DNA from: Bdellovibrionales bacterium
GTDB taxonomy: Bacteria > Bdellovibrionota > Bdellovibrionia > Bdellovibrionales > UBA1609
Direction of reading: 5' to 3'
Assembly (NCBI GenBank): GCA_016716765.1
Contig: JADJVA010000006.1
Coordinates: 310,001 to 374,000 of the forward strand
DNA: 64,000 nt
The notes beneath the pieces are model-generated. The model worked only from the letters and a program-made list of their open reading frames with translations. It made no database searches and was not told the DNA's origin. Below, in pieces: positions 17,676 through 26,388 of this stretch. Each line of letters opens with the position of its first letter. The first letter of the stretch is position 1. The position numbers and the translations under genes are program-made.

Positions 17676-18680
17676 TTATTCGGCCAGCCAGCGAGCGGCA
17701 TCCATTGCCCAGTAAGTAAAGATCACGTCAGCTCCAGCTCTCTTGATGGATAGGAGAGTTTCAAGTACGGCCGCCTTTTCATTGAGCCAGCCTTTTTCTG
17801 AAGCGGCCTTGATCATGGCATATTCGCCGCTGACATTGTAAGCCGCAACCGGGACATCACAGACTTCCTTGGCCAAGGAAATAATATCAAGGTAGCTGAG
17901 AGCTGGCTTGATGAGGATGAGATCGGCTCCTTCCTCTTGATCCAAGCAAATCTCACGGAGGGCTTCGCGACGATTGGCAGGATTCATCTGGTAGGATTTC
18001 TTATCACCTGTTTTCGGAGTCGAATCGAGTGCGTCTCGGAATGGACCGTAAAAACAGGAAGCGTATTTGGCCGAGTAGCTGATAATTCCGACATCAGAAA
18101 AGCCGCCTTGGTCAAGGACAGCCCGTATATAGGCCACCCTTCCATCCATCATGTCAGAGGGAGCCACGTAGTCGGCCCCTGCGCGAGCCTGCACAAGAGC
18201 CATCTGACCCAATACAGAAAGAGTTTCATCATTGAGGATCTTTCCTTCGGAAAAGATTCCGTCATGTCCATCGGAGGAATAGGGATCCATTGCGACGTCT
18301 GTGATCACTGTGAGTTCGGGTAGGGATTTTTTAAGGGATCTGACAGTTCGCGGGAGCAAACCATCTGGATTAGCAGACTCTTTGCCCATAGGGTCTTTGA
18401 GGTGGTCTGGAATTTTTGGAAAGAGAGCAATACCTGGAATGCCCAGAGCTAAAACTTCGCTAGCCTTCTCGATAAGAAGATCAGGGCCATACCGAAACTG
18501 ACCAGGTAGGGACAATATTGGCTCTTTGGCTCCATTTTTCTCCGTCAAAAACAGTGGCATGACGAAATTTTTTGGACTGAGCCAGGTCTCTTGAGTGAGG
18601 TCTCGTATACCGGCCGACTTTCGATTTCGCCGGGGCCTAGAGATGAGATCTAGATTCTTTGTATTTTGAAGCTTAGGCAA
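17676..18680 (-). CDS. hemB: Delta-aminolevulinic acid dehydratase (porphobilinogen synthase)
   Basis: 334 residues, usual length. It condenses two 5-aminolevulinates to porphobilinogen in haem synthesis. Signatures: RPRRNRKSAGIRDLTQET, FVMPLFLTEKNG, TDVAMDPYSSDGHDG, APSDMMDGRV, SYSAKYASCFYGPFRDA with one active-site lysine, and LILIKPALSYLD with the Schiff-base lysine. The metal-site stretch has aspartates instead of three cysteines, so it belongs to the magnesium-type rather than zinc-type enzymes. Its start overlaps the maf stop by eight bases, so maf-hemB is an operon. Confidence 0.96.
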   Translation of the reverse strand: MPKLQNTKNLDLISRPRRNRKSAGIRDLTQETWLSPKNFVMPLFLTEKNGAKEPILSLPGQFRYGPDLLIEKASEVLALGIPGIALFPKIPDHLKDPMGKESANPDGLLPRTVRSLKKSLPELTVITDVAMDPYSSDGHDGIFSEGKILNDETLSVLGQMALVQARAGADYVAPSDMMDGRVAYIRAVLDQGGFSDVGIISYSAKYASCFYGPFRDALDSTPKTGDKKSYQMNPANRREALREICLDQEEGADLILIKPALSYLDIISLAKEVCDVPVAAYNVSGEYAMIKAASEKGWLNEKAAVLETLLSIKRAGADVIFTYWAMDAARWLAE

Positions 18681-19356
18681 GACGGCCTCCTTTAGGAGAT
18701 GAGGATTGAGAGAAGATTACTTCTGACGACTGAAATGGCGGAGGATAAAGACATAAGGGCTTTTTTCCCGTGAGTTTCTCGATGCATTCAGAAAGCCCCA
18801 TGAGAGGTAGACCTATGATAGAGGAAGGATCTCGACCCTTGAGAGATTCGATCAAACAAATGCCCATTTTTTCGAACTTGTAAGAGCCTGCACAGTCCCA
18901 AGGTTTATCCCAACTGAGATAAGAGTCGATTTCTTCAGCAGATAGCTTCTTTAGCGTGATCTGCATTTCTTCTGCCCAAGAGATCTCATGCTGATTGAAG
19001 ATAACGTGGAGGGCTGTTAGCAGTGTATGAGTTTTGCCCTCAAGCAGGCTGAGTTGGACTTTTGCTCTTTCTGGTGTTCCTGGCTTCGAAAGGATTTGGC
19101 CCTCAAAGAGGGCTATCTGATCAGAGCCAACGACAATGGCATTTGGTCGAGTGGCGGCGAGGCTTTTGGCCTTGGCTTTGGCGAGAGCCAAACAGAGGTT
19201 CTGAGGTGAGAGAGAGGAGAGCTGGCTTTTAAGTGCCTCCTCATCGATCTCAGGAGCCATTGCCGTGAAAGGAATTCCCCAGCTTTCAAGTTGCCTTTTT
19301 CGATAGGCTGAAGTGCTGCCAAGAATCAACAAAGGAGGATCTGCCCGTCGTGTCAT
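18673..19356 (-). CDS. maf: Maf-family nucleotide pyrophosphatase
   Basis: Start at ATG 19356 is chosen because GGAG lies 12 bases upstream; longer frames (19410, 19467) would run into the divergent lgt start. About 227 residues. Motifs: LILGSTSAYRKRQLESWGIPF, APEIDEE, AKAKSLA, IVVGSDQIALFEG, LSKPGTPERA, WDCAGSYKFEKMGICLIESLKGRDPSSIIGLPL. Maf proteins hydrolyse modified nucleoside triphosphates as housecleaning enzymes; the YceF-like residues suggest 7-methyl-GTP. The C-terminus extends ~25 residues beyond the domain. Confidence 0.92.
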   Translation of the reverse strand: MTRRADPPLLILGSTSAYRKRQLESWGIPFTAMAPEIDEEALKSQLSSLSPQNLCLALAKAKAKSLAATRPNAIVVGSDQIALFEGQILSKPGTPERAKVQLSLLEGKTHTLLTALHVIFNQHEISWAEEMQITLKKLSAEEIDSYLSWDKPWDCAGSYKFEKMGICLIESLKGRDPSSIIGLPLMGLSECIEKLTGKKPLCLYPPPFQSSEVIFSQSSSPKGGRLA

Positions 19357-19440
19357 TAAATTGGAAATCTCCGTGAAATTCGAGATTCCATTGTTATAGA
19401 ATGTGGACATAGGACACAACCAAAAAAAGGGTGAAAACGA

Positions 19441-20549
19441 ATGGAAACAGTAACTCACTATGTGCACAATCTTGATCCCTTTGCGATTCAGTTTACAGAG
19501 ACTGTTGGTATCCGCTGGTACGGTTTGGCTTATTTGTTAGGCTTTGTGGCAAGCTACTTGGTCTTTCTTTACCTTGCAAAACGCAATCGCATTGAGTTGC
19601 CAGCAGAGAGGGTGGGGGATTTCATCACCTGGGGTGCCATTGGGGTTTTGGTGGGTGGTCGGTTGGGATATTGCTTATTCTATTCTCCAGAATTGCTTTG
19701 GACCTTCACTTCTGACTTCCCTTTTTGGGGATTGCTTGAGGTTCATAAGGGAGGCATGGCCAGTCATGGTGGAATTGCCGGAGTTATCATCGCATGTTGG
19801 TTCTTTGCAAGAAAGTATGGCTACTCTAAAATGCACATGATTGATTTGACTGCCTACGGGGCCACTTTTGGTTTTACGGCTGGGCGGATAGCGAACTTTA
19901 TCAATGGTGAACTTTACGGACGAGATGCTCCTCGAGTTTATCTTGGGCGGTCAAGTTTCCTTCTGAACTTTATTTTTGGGCCAATTATCACATTCAAGAA
20001 CTAAAACGGGTGGTTCCCGTCTTGGGCCAGCTGTCATCAGTTCAAAATCCGGGTGGCAGCGAGATGAGCTTGAGTGCTGATCGATGGCTTGAATGGGTCG
20101 ATCGCTACCGCAGTGATGCGACGGCTCACGAAAATGTCAATGCAGTTATCGAAAAGATTATTTGGGCAAGTCAGAACGGAAAAGTCGAGGTTCTTCAAGC
20201 CTTGCAGAATGTTTTGACTCCTCGGTATCCTTCTCAGCTCATTCAGGCATTCTTGGAGGGGTTTCTCGTGTGGGTGGTGCTCACTTTGTTGTGGCTCAAG
20301 CCTAAAAAGGCCGGAGTGATCAGCGGAGTTTTTGGAATTTCATACTCCCTAGCGCGAATCTTTGGCGAACAATTTCGGATGCCAGATGCCCACATTGGAC
20401 TCGAATGGCTCGGTTTGACTCGAGGACAATGGTTAAGCGTGGGTTTTCTCTTTTTTGCGATTGGATACACTGTCGTTGCTTTTCGGAGTGACAACCCAGT
20501 GTTAGGCGGATTTTGCCCCAAAAGTTCAGAAGAGGCTGAATCAAAATAG
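19441..20549 (+). CDS. lgt: Prolipoprotein diacylglyceryl transferase, frameshifted
   Basis: Two frames make one Lgt. The first (19441-~19940) carries TVGIRWYGLAYLLGF, GGRLGY, HKGGMASHGGIAGVII and GRIANFINGELYGRDAPRV. The second, in the -1 frame (~19938-20549), continues SWAVKFPSELYFWA and ends with QLIQAFLEGFLVW, GISYSLARIFGEQFRMPD. One T missing from the T3 run near 19937-19939 would explain it. Lgt attaches diacylglycerol to lipobox cysteines and is essential in most Gram-negatives. A real break is therefore unlikely unless another copy exists; a sequencing error is the first suspect. The protein has a ~60-residue extra loop before the last membrane part. Confidence 0.88.
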
Positions 20550-20616
20550 GGCTTTAATTTGGCTTTAAAAATCGATGGGGATTCAGCCTTTCGCTTTATA
20601 GGCTGATCAGAAGTTC

Positions 20617-20943
20617 TTATTCTTTTTGTTTCCCTTTTTTGCTTCCCTCGCAATTGGGAGAGGCAATTATATTTTTGCCATTGACTTGCCATTCTGCCGG
20701 AGTCATCAGTCGCTGCGATAAAGCATGAACCCCTGACCCGAGCTCCTCAGACAAAACCTCGTGAACCTTTCGCTGTCGGTGAATTCGAGATAAATTTTCA
20801 AAATAATTACTCACCACCACTATTAAAAAATGGGTTTCAGAACCGACAGGTACGCTATGGCGAAAACTTTCATTGATTACTTCAAGGTGAACGGGTTGAA
20901 AGGCATCGTTTAACTTGTTTTGTATCCTGCTTTCAATGAGCAA
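20617..20943 (-). CDS. bolA: BolA-family protein
   Basis: 108 residues. BolA fold: IESRIQNKLNDAFQPVHLEVINESFRH, then GSETHFLIVVVSNYFENLSRIHRQRKVHEVLSEEL with the conserved V/I-x-R-H-R-x-V/I-x loop (SRIHRQRKVHEVL). BolA proteins pair with monothiol glutaredoxins in iron-sulfur handling or influence envelope genes. The lysine-rich tail (EGSKKGKQKE) is unusual but short. Convergent with lgt. Confidence 0.88.
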   Translation of the reverse strand: MLIESRIQNKLNDAFQPVHLEVINESFRHSVPVGSETHFLIVVVSNYFENLSRIHRQRKVHEVLSEELGSGVHALSQRLMTPAEWQVNGKNIIASPNCEGSKKGKQKE

Positions 20944-21009
20944 ATTGTCCTCACCTTCTAGAAAAAAGCAAAGATACGAATCTGAGCAATGTTTGGCAAT
21001 GAATTGTTT

Positions 21010-21238
21010 AAACTGACCTGCTTGATTGTTGTTCCAAACTCCAAGGGTCCCTGGCTGAACCAGATCTCAGGAGTTCAGGATCTTCAAACATGCGTCCGGC
21101 AGCAGCGCTCCCTTTGTGAGCACTGCACCAAGCCGAACTCGATCCTGAAATCCTGAGATCTGGTTCAGCCAGCTCCGCTTGCCTTGGACACAACAAATAC
21201 ACCGCAGGCTTGGGGGCCAGCCGCTGTATTAATGTCGG
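21010..21238 (+). repeat. Palindromic repeat family, copy A
   Basis: Runs from AAACTGACCTGCTTG to CCAGCCGCTGTA. A 28-base arm starting CTGAACCAGATCTCAGGA pairs with GATCCTGA...TCTGGTTCAG, with about 60 bases between containing the conserved CATGCGTCCGGCAGCAG and GCACCAAGCCGAACTC. Copies B-E are at 21630, 32789, 49451 and 50308; copy B is almost identical but inverted. Confidence 0.9.
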
Positions 21239-21629
21239 ATGGACGCAGGCAGAACCAAGAGACGGATATTTGAGCTTCTCTGCTCGGGAGTCACACAAAG
21301 GAGGCTGCCTAAATTCTTAAAAATCAGTCGCACCACCGTCGTTCGGAAGTTTCCCTTTCTTGCCCATTGGTCGAGGATAAAGATATCAGAAGAATTTTGA
21401 TAATCTCAAGCCACTCACTGTGATCCAGTTTAATGATCGTGAATCGCGCCGACCGACAGATCATTGACTCTTGCGTGAGTCGAATGCCGCCGAAGAAGGG
21501 CCTTATTGCTGGGATTTCTCGCAAAAAATATGGCCCTCGCCCTGACGAAAGAGGCCCTGCAAGAGAGGAGCTCTTCAGTAATCTTTCATCTCACAGTGAA
21601 AGCTTCGAAAAGAAAGATCTAGATTTTTA
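21239..21629. other. Spacer between inverted repeat copies A and B
   Basis: 391 bases with no gene I can support. It contains a 38-base segment (21269-21306) that recurs with two mismatches at 32740-32777, just outside copy C. The rest shows no recognisable protein in any frame. Confidence 0.5.
21269..21306 (+). repeat. 38-bp repeat, first copy
   Basis: TTTGAGCTTCTCTGCTCGGG followed by AGTCACACAAAGGAGGCT; matches 32740-32777 at 36 of 38 positions. Both copies lie outside the same end of a palindromic repeat. Confidence 0.85.
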
Positions 21630-21849
21630 TACAGCGGCTGGCCCGCAAGCCTGCGGTGTATTTGTTGTGTCCAAGGCAAGCGGAGCTGGCTGAACCAGAT
21701 CTCAGGATTTCAGGATCGAGTTCGGCTTGGTGCAGTGCTCACAAAGGGAGCGCTGCTGCCGGACGCATGTTTGAAGATCCTGAACTCCTGAGATCTGGTT
21801 CAGCCAGGGACCCTTGGAGTTTGGAACAACAAGCAAGCAGGCCAGTTTA
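21630..21849 (-). repeat. Palindromic repeat family, copy B
   Basis: The reverse orientation of copy A: starts TACAGCGGCTGGCCCGCAAG, ends AACAACAAGCAAGCAGGCCA and GTTT. The core arms differ from perfect pairing by one base. With copy A it makes a large inverted pair around a 391-base spacer. Confidence 0.9.
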
Positions 21850-22256
21850 CACGGTGCTAACACGGGTTTAACCCGTCTTTGAAATGACCAAGATATCAAT
21901 GTCTGTTTAATGCTTGGACAAAGACTGAGCCTGATCAGATTGAATCCATTCAAAATTAAGTTTTGAGAGGATTTGATCTCGAATGGCATGCAGTTCAAGT
22001 GATTGCTTTATAGGTTCCAGATAGAGCTATTTACTGAGTCAATTTGACAAGAATTTTCGATTCCCTTCAATTGTTGGTGTCTCAACTTGAGAACCCTTTA
22101 TCGAGATATTCAAAATATTTGTTTTTTCGGCTATTGGGCATTTTCGGCCTGACTTTTGCTGATATCATACAGAGGGAGTATTGGTTGGATTTGAGAATTC
22201 TCACCTCTTTTAAGATTTGATCTTGCATTGAAAATTTTGGAGCAAAGAAGTAATCA
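21850..22256. other. Intergenic region before the DUF1588 operon
   Basis: About 400 bases, AT-rich, with no supported gene. Presumably holds the promoter of the operon starting at 22257; no convincing -35/-10 pair was picked out. Confidence 0.4.
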
Positions 22257-24140
22257 ATGAAGCAAGCATACGGATTTTTGAATTTTCCGATACTGATCTC
22301 GGCGGGTTTTGCGATCACCCTTTTTTTTGTGAACTGCGATTCCTTTAAGGCGCTTAAAAGCAAGGAAAGTGCTTCCTTATCACGATTCAATTTTGATGGC
22401 TGTGCTGACGAAAGCAAAGAAAGTACAAATAAAGTCTATATATTAGGTGCTTCTGAGTATTTGAACATTGCTGAAGACCTGTTTCCGAATGTGAGCCATG
22501 GTGATCTGGTGAATCTGACGAAATCACTGCCGGTAGTACCAGATCTATTCGATGGAAATCTTGAGTTAAAAGACTATAAAGATTTTATTTTGGATCGAAC
22601 TTCTCTCGTTGAGTATTTTGCGAGAAAATTAACAGAACAAGCCAGTTCCATTTGTACAGAATTGGATAAGAGCTGTCGCACGAATATTGTCAATTTACAA
22701 ATTTCAAATGTATTCAGACGTTTTGTGTCTTCGGGAGAAATGAGTGAGCTCGTCGAAAAAAATATGGATCTTTCGTTTGAAAATTTCGCAAGGCTTATTT
22801 TCTATTCGCCAGATTTTCATTTTAAGATCTACTCTAATGAATTGACGTCCTACGAATTTGTTTCAAAAATATCAATGGCTTTATTTGGAACCTTTCCGCC
22901 AGCGGATCTTGTCAATCAGAGGGATGAGGTCTTCAGTAATCGTCAAGCTTTACGAGCAGAGTTATTGAAAATATTTAATCAGCCGAAGAATGCACGTCGA
23001 TTTTCCAAGCGGTTTTGGGAGAAATGGCTATCGAATGACGGGTTGAGAAATATGGAAATTCCAAGTTCTGAGTCATTCGATAAAGAAGCTGTAATGAATG
23101 ACTTTTATAGCAAGGTTGAAGAGGCCATTGTTTCTGAAAAGAGTTTAAAGGATCTGTTCTATTCAGCCTCCTCTTCTGATGGAGAAATTCCTGCGAGCCT
23201 TCTCACGCATCCGAGTTTTGCGATGTCCTCTTCAAGAGTGGTAAATGGAAAAGTGAAATCTCATTATGTTCATCGAGGCATCAATATTACAAATAAATTG
23301 CTTTGCATGAAACTGCCTCCTTTGGAGCCTGCGACCCTTGAACAACTGGAAGAAGCAAAAGCGGCTTCGGCGAATCAGAATTTTGCTGACGCGATTGCGC
23401 AGCATCGATCAAATCCAAATTGTAGGTCTTGTCACTCGATCATTGATCCTGTTGGAGTTACTTTAGAGCATTTAAGTCCATTTGGAAAATTTCGTCATGA
23501 ATTTAGCGATGGCAGTTCCATTTTAAGTAAAGGTGTGTTTCTGAATAAGCCATATAGTGATTTGGGATCACTTGTTGAGGTTATTTCAGAGTCAGGTGAG
23601 CTAAGAAGTTGCTTTGTCAGTCAACTCAAGGGTTTGGGAGATGGGCCAGACAATCGGATTCTGGGACCCTGTGATGCGAAAGAAATATTTTCTCAAAATC
23701 GAGAGCGTCCAATTATCGATGTTTTAACTGAAATGTTCTCCTCTCGGCGCTTTACGAAAAGTTCCTTGACGGCCGAACAGGTGAAAATGAAATTGATTGA
23801 GGTTTTCGTTGGAGATCTTTATCGCTATGGGTTGGGAAGAGAGCCTGATTCTGGGGGATTTGAGGGTTGGTTTCAGGTTTACCTTAAAACCGGAATGTTA
23901 CCTGTGATCAAGGGTATTCTTCTCAGCGGTGAGATGAATAAATTAGGCCTGAACCAAGAGCAATTTGTGGGACGGTCCTTTCGATCATTGACTGGTCGCA
24001 CTCCAAATTCAGTTGAGCTTGCGGAGAGCGTTCGTAAGTTAGTTGAAGTTGGCAAGGACAAGGACAAGTATTTAGAGAATTTGTTAAATTCAGAAGATGT
24101 GAGCAAGAGATTTAAAATACTGAAGCAGGAATCAATATGA
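22257..24140 (+). CDS. DUF1592/DUF1588-family lipoprotein with DUF4214-like C-terminus
   Basis: 627 residues. Signal peptide with lipobox FFVNC (Cys about residue 24). The middle matches the DUF1592/DUF1595 type (LTSYEFVSKISMALFGTFPPADLV, RRFSKRFWEKWL). Then comes DUF1588: HRGINITNKLLC, HRSNPNCRSCHSIIDPVGVTLEHLSPFGKFR, whose CxxCH could bind haem. Where planctomycete-type members carry DUF1585, this one ends in a DUF4214-like unit (LYRYGLGREPDSGGFEGWF, ILLSGEMNKLGL). Function is not established. The stop overlaps the next start by four bases (ATGA), so it is translationally coupled to the DUF1552 gene. Confidence 0.85.
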   Translation: MKQAYGFLNFPILISAGFAITLFFVNCDSFKALKSKESASLSRFNFDGCADESKESTNKVYILGASEYLNIAEDLFPNVSHGDLVNLTKSLPVVPDLFDGNLELKDYKDFILDRTSLVEYFARKLTEQASSICTELDKSCRTNIVNLQISNVFRRFVSSGEMSELVEKNMDLSFENFARLIFYSPDFHFKIYSNELTSYEFVSKISMALFGTFPPADLVNQRDEVFSNRQALRAELLKIFNQPKNARRFSKRFWEKWLSNDGLRNMEIPSSESFDKEAVMNDFYSKVEEAIVSEKSLKDLFYSASSSDGEIPASLLTHPSFAMSSSRVVNGKVKSHYVHRGINITNKLLCMKLPPLEPATLEQLEEAKAASANQNFADAIAQHRSNPNCRSCHSIIDPVGVTLEHLSPFGKFRHEFSDGSSILSKGVFLNKPYSDLGSLVEVISESGELRSCFVSQLKGLGDGPDNRILGPCDAKEIFSQNRERPIIDVLTEMFSSRRFTKSSLTAEQVKMKLIEVFVGDLYRYGLGREPDSGGFEGWFQVYLKTGMLPVIKGILLSGEMNKLGLNQEQFVGRSFRSLTGRTPNSVELAESVRKLVEVGKDKDKYLENLLNSEDVSKRFKILKQESI

Positions 24141-25597
24141 GCAAAGAGAGAAAATTATCTCGCAAAGAGTTTATGTTGTGGATGTTAAAAAGTGCGGGGT
24201 ATGCTTATTGTTTGCCCCATGTCCTCGATTTATCGAAAGCTCTTGCTGCAGGCGCATCTCACCAATATTTTATTGGAGTGATGGCTCATACGTTGGCACT
24301 CAATAAAACTGTAAAAGATACCAGTGATTTGCATGGAGGTTTTTTCAAGGGGTATGGAAATTGGACCTTCAATGGCTACGGAAGCCTGAGCGGACTTGAA
24401 TCAATTAAAGCCAACATTTTTGTGCCAAGAGGTCTTACTTATAGGATGGAGGCTGGCACTGAGGCGGTCGGACATTTTCAGGCTCAGGGAGGCTTTTTGA
24501 CAGGATTTCCGTCACGAGGAGCCTCTGATTACGATCTTCTTGTCGGTGACAACAATACCACTGCGGCCCCTGCCGGCACAAAGTCCATTGATTGGCTGAT
24601 TGCAGAAAGCCTCGGACAGACCCCCTTAGCCGTCGGGTACAATCACAGGGCAGGATTCAATGGGGCTGAAGCACCTCATTTTTTTAATGCAATTTCTTGG
24701 AGAGATCCAAGAAATGCTCAATATCCAACTTTTGATTCCGGGGCCCTCCTTAAACAATTAACGGCTCGTGCGCGATGCGAAACTTTTAATGCGGACCCTA
24801 ATGTCATTGAAGCACAAATAAAACAGGCCAATGAAAAAATCATTCTCATGGATCGTGTTAAGGACCGATACTCTCAGCATTTTAAGCTTAACAGGAGATA
24901 TTCCGGCGCTTATGATCGGTATATTGAGGATTTCAAGTCCGAAATATCTAAATTGAAGAAGGATCTTGAAGGTTTGCAAAGCGGTTTGAACTACCAAAAT
25001 AGCAAGCCAGCACTCTGTGATTGGTCAGGTCCCACAGTGACTACGGCGAACCCCTCTACGAGTGATCGAGCAGTTTATGAAAAAAAGGTTCAAGGATTGA
25101 ATACCTTGTTAGCCTTATCATTTAAAGCTGGATTGACTAACTCAGCAACTATGTCCCTCTGTCTAGAAATAAATCATCACAATCAACACTATATTACGAG
25201 CCAAGACGTTGGGCGAGATGGGCAAACTCTTCAAGATATTGTCAATCATGGAAATGGCCTAAGAGACTATATGGATTCCGTAACAAAGAATATCGTGCAC
25301 TTGGTAAATGAACTAAAAAAATATGGTATCTTCGAAAAGACCTTGATCATGGTTGGCGGCGAGCAGAACGATGGGAACACGCACACGGCCTCAGAGGCGC
25401 CAGTTTTTGTTATTGATGGAAGCAATAGTTCTTGGAATGGGAGGGACATTGGTGCCCTTGCGGGAGGACAAACTGCGCCTGAAGAGAGACCCTATTCTGC
25501 TCTGCTAGTTGATGTTCTGAATAAGTTCGGAATATCTAGGTCAAGCTTCGGATCACCAAAAAACGTTAAGGGAGTTGGCAGAGGTGGAATTTTTTGA
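24137..25597 (+). CDS. DUF1552-family protein
   Basis: 486 residues starting inside the previous stop (ATGA). The N-terminus KLSRKEFMLWMLKSAGYAYCLP resembles a Tat signal (S-R-K-E-F-M, with Lys for the second Arg), which is common in this family. DUF1552 features: GNWTFNGYG, LESIKANIFVPRGL, SIDWLIAES, YEKKVQGLNTLLALSFKAGLTNSATMSL, HHNQHYITS, VHLVNELKKYGIFEKTLIMVGGEQNDGNTHT. The fold is related to DUF1501/sulfatase-like proteins. These proteins nearly always accompany DUF1592/DUF1588 proteins, as here; their substrate is unknown. Likely periplasmic. Confidence 0.87.
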   Translation: MSKERKLSRKEFMLWMLKSAGYAYCLPHVLDLSKALAAGASHQYFIGVMAHTLALNKTVKDTSDLHGGFFKGYGNWTFNGYGSLSGLESIKANIFVPRGLTYRMEAGTEAVGHFQAQGGFLTGFPSRGASDYDLLVGDNNTTAAPAGTKSIDWLIAESLGQTPLAVGYNHRAGFNGAEAPHFFNAISWRDPRNAQYPTFDSGALLKQLTARARCETFNADPNVIEAQIKQANEKIILMDRVKDRYSQHFKLNRRYSGAYDRYIEDFKSEISKLKKDLEGLQSGLNYQNSKPALCDWSGPTVTTANPSTSDRAVYEKKVQGLNTLLALSFKAGLTNSATMSLCLEINHHNQHYITSQDVGRDGQTLQDIVNHGNGLRDYMDSVTKNIVHLVNELKKYGIFEKTLIMVGGEQNDGNTHTASEAPVFVIDGSNSSWNGRDIGALAGGQTAPEERPYSALLVDVLNKFGISRSSFGSPKNVKGVGRGGIF

Positions 25598-26328
25598 TGG
25601 ATCAACCATTAAAAATCAGTAAACTTATCTTGCTGTTTTCTTGCATTGGTTTTGTTTTAAATTTTCAAAATTGTGGATCGGTTCATGAAGGCAGCCAGAT
25701 CAATCCAAATCTTCTTGAACAAAATAGCACGGGCCCATCTCCAACTGCTCGAAAAATCTGGCAAATGAATCGAGCACTTTCCAGTGAACTCCCAATCGTG
25801 ATTTACGCAAATCCTCAGATTTTCCCACCAGAATCGATTTACGTGTGGATTCATAAATTTTCCGGAGTCACCTCCGCCTGTGAGCAAAAGAATTATCTAA
25901 ATCATGACAATGCAGTTGAACTCATTTGTCCTTCTGAGGGTTCCCTTCAAGTTGAACTTTATATCACGAACTCTTTAGGTGAAGTCATTATTTTAACGGA
26001 GACCCTCAATGTGAGCAGAAAGGATTCCTTTTCAACAGATGAACTTGAACCTCTTTTGAATGGAATTGAAAATTTGGTCGTTGATATTGATGGAAACCTG
26101 GGTGGCCTTGCAAATTCATCGGAAAGATCCTCTCTCAGGAGTGAATCGACCATTCTTTATGGGTCAAGTTGTAAGATATGTCATGGCTCCCTTGAAGCTT
26201 CGAATGTGAGGGGAAAAAAATTGGATGATTTCAATCGAGCAATTAGCCAGATCATCGAAATGAAAACATTTCAGCGTCTTTCAGACAGAGAAAGGAAAGG
26301 CCTAGTTGAGGTTTTGGGGGGTAGCTAG
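25594..26328 (+). CDS. Lipoprotein with a single CxxCH haem-type motif
   Basis: 244 residues, overlapping the DUF1552 stop by four bases. Signal peptide with lipobox FQNC (NFQNCGSVHEG). The C-terminal ~50 residues contain SSCKICHGSLEASN, followed by ISQIIEMKTFQRLSDRERKGLVEVL, like the closing helix of a small c-type cytochrome, although the usual methionine ligand is only suggested (EMKTF). The middle (~residues 60-150) looks like an Ig-type beta domain. Third gene of the operon; a redox partner of the two DUF proteins is a reasonable guess. Confidence 0.75.
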   Translation: MMDQPLKISKLILLFSCIGFVLNFQNCGSVHEGSQINPNLLEQNSTGPSPTARKIWQMNRALSSELPIVIYANPQIFPPESIYVWIHKFSGVTSACEQKNYLNHDNAVELICPSEGSLQVELYITNSLGEVIILTETLNVSRKDSFSTDELEPLLNGIENLVVDIDGNLGGLANSSERSSLRSESTILYGSSCKICHGSLEASNVRGKKLDDFNRAISQIIEMKTFQRLSDRERKGLVEVLGGS

Positions 26329-26388
26329 GCGCTGCTTTCGATGATATCCTTTAGAGAAATTCAGTTTTGATTTTGTGCGTGGAAGGGG

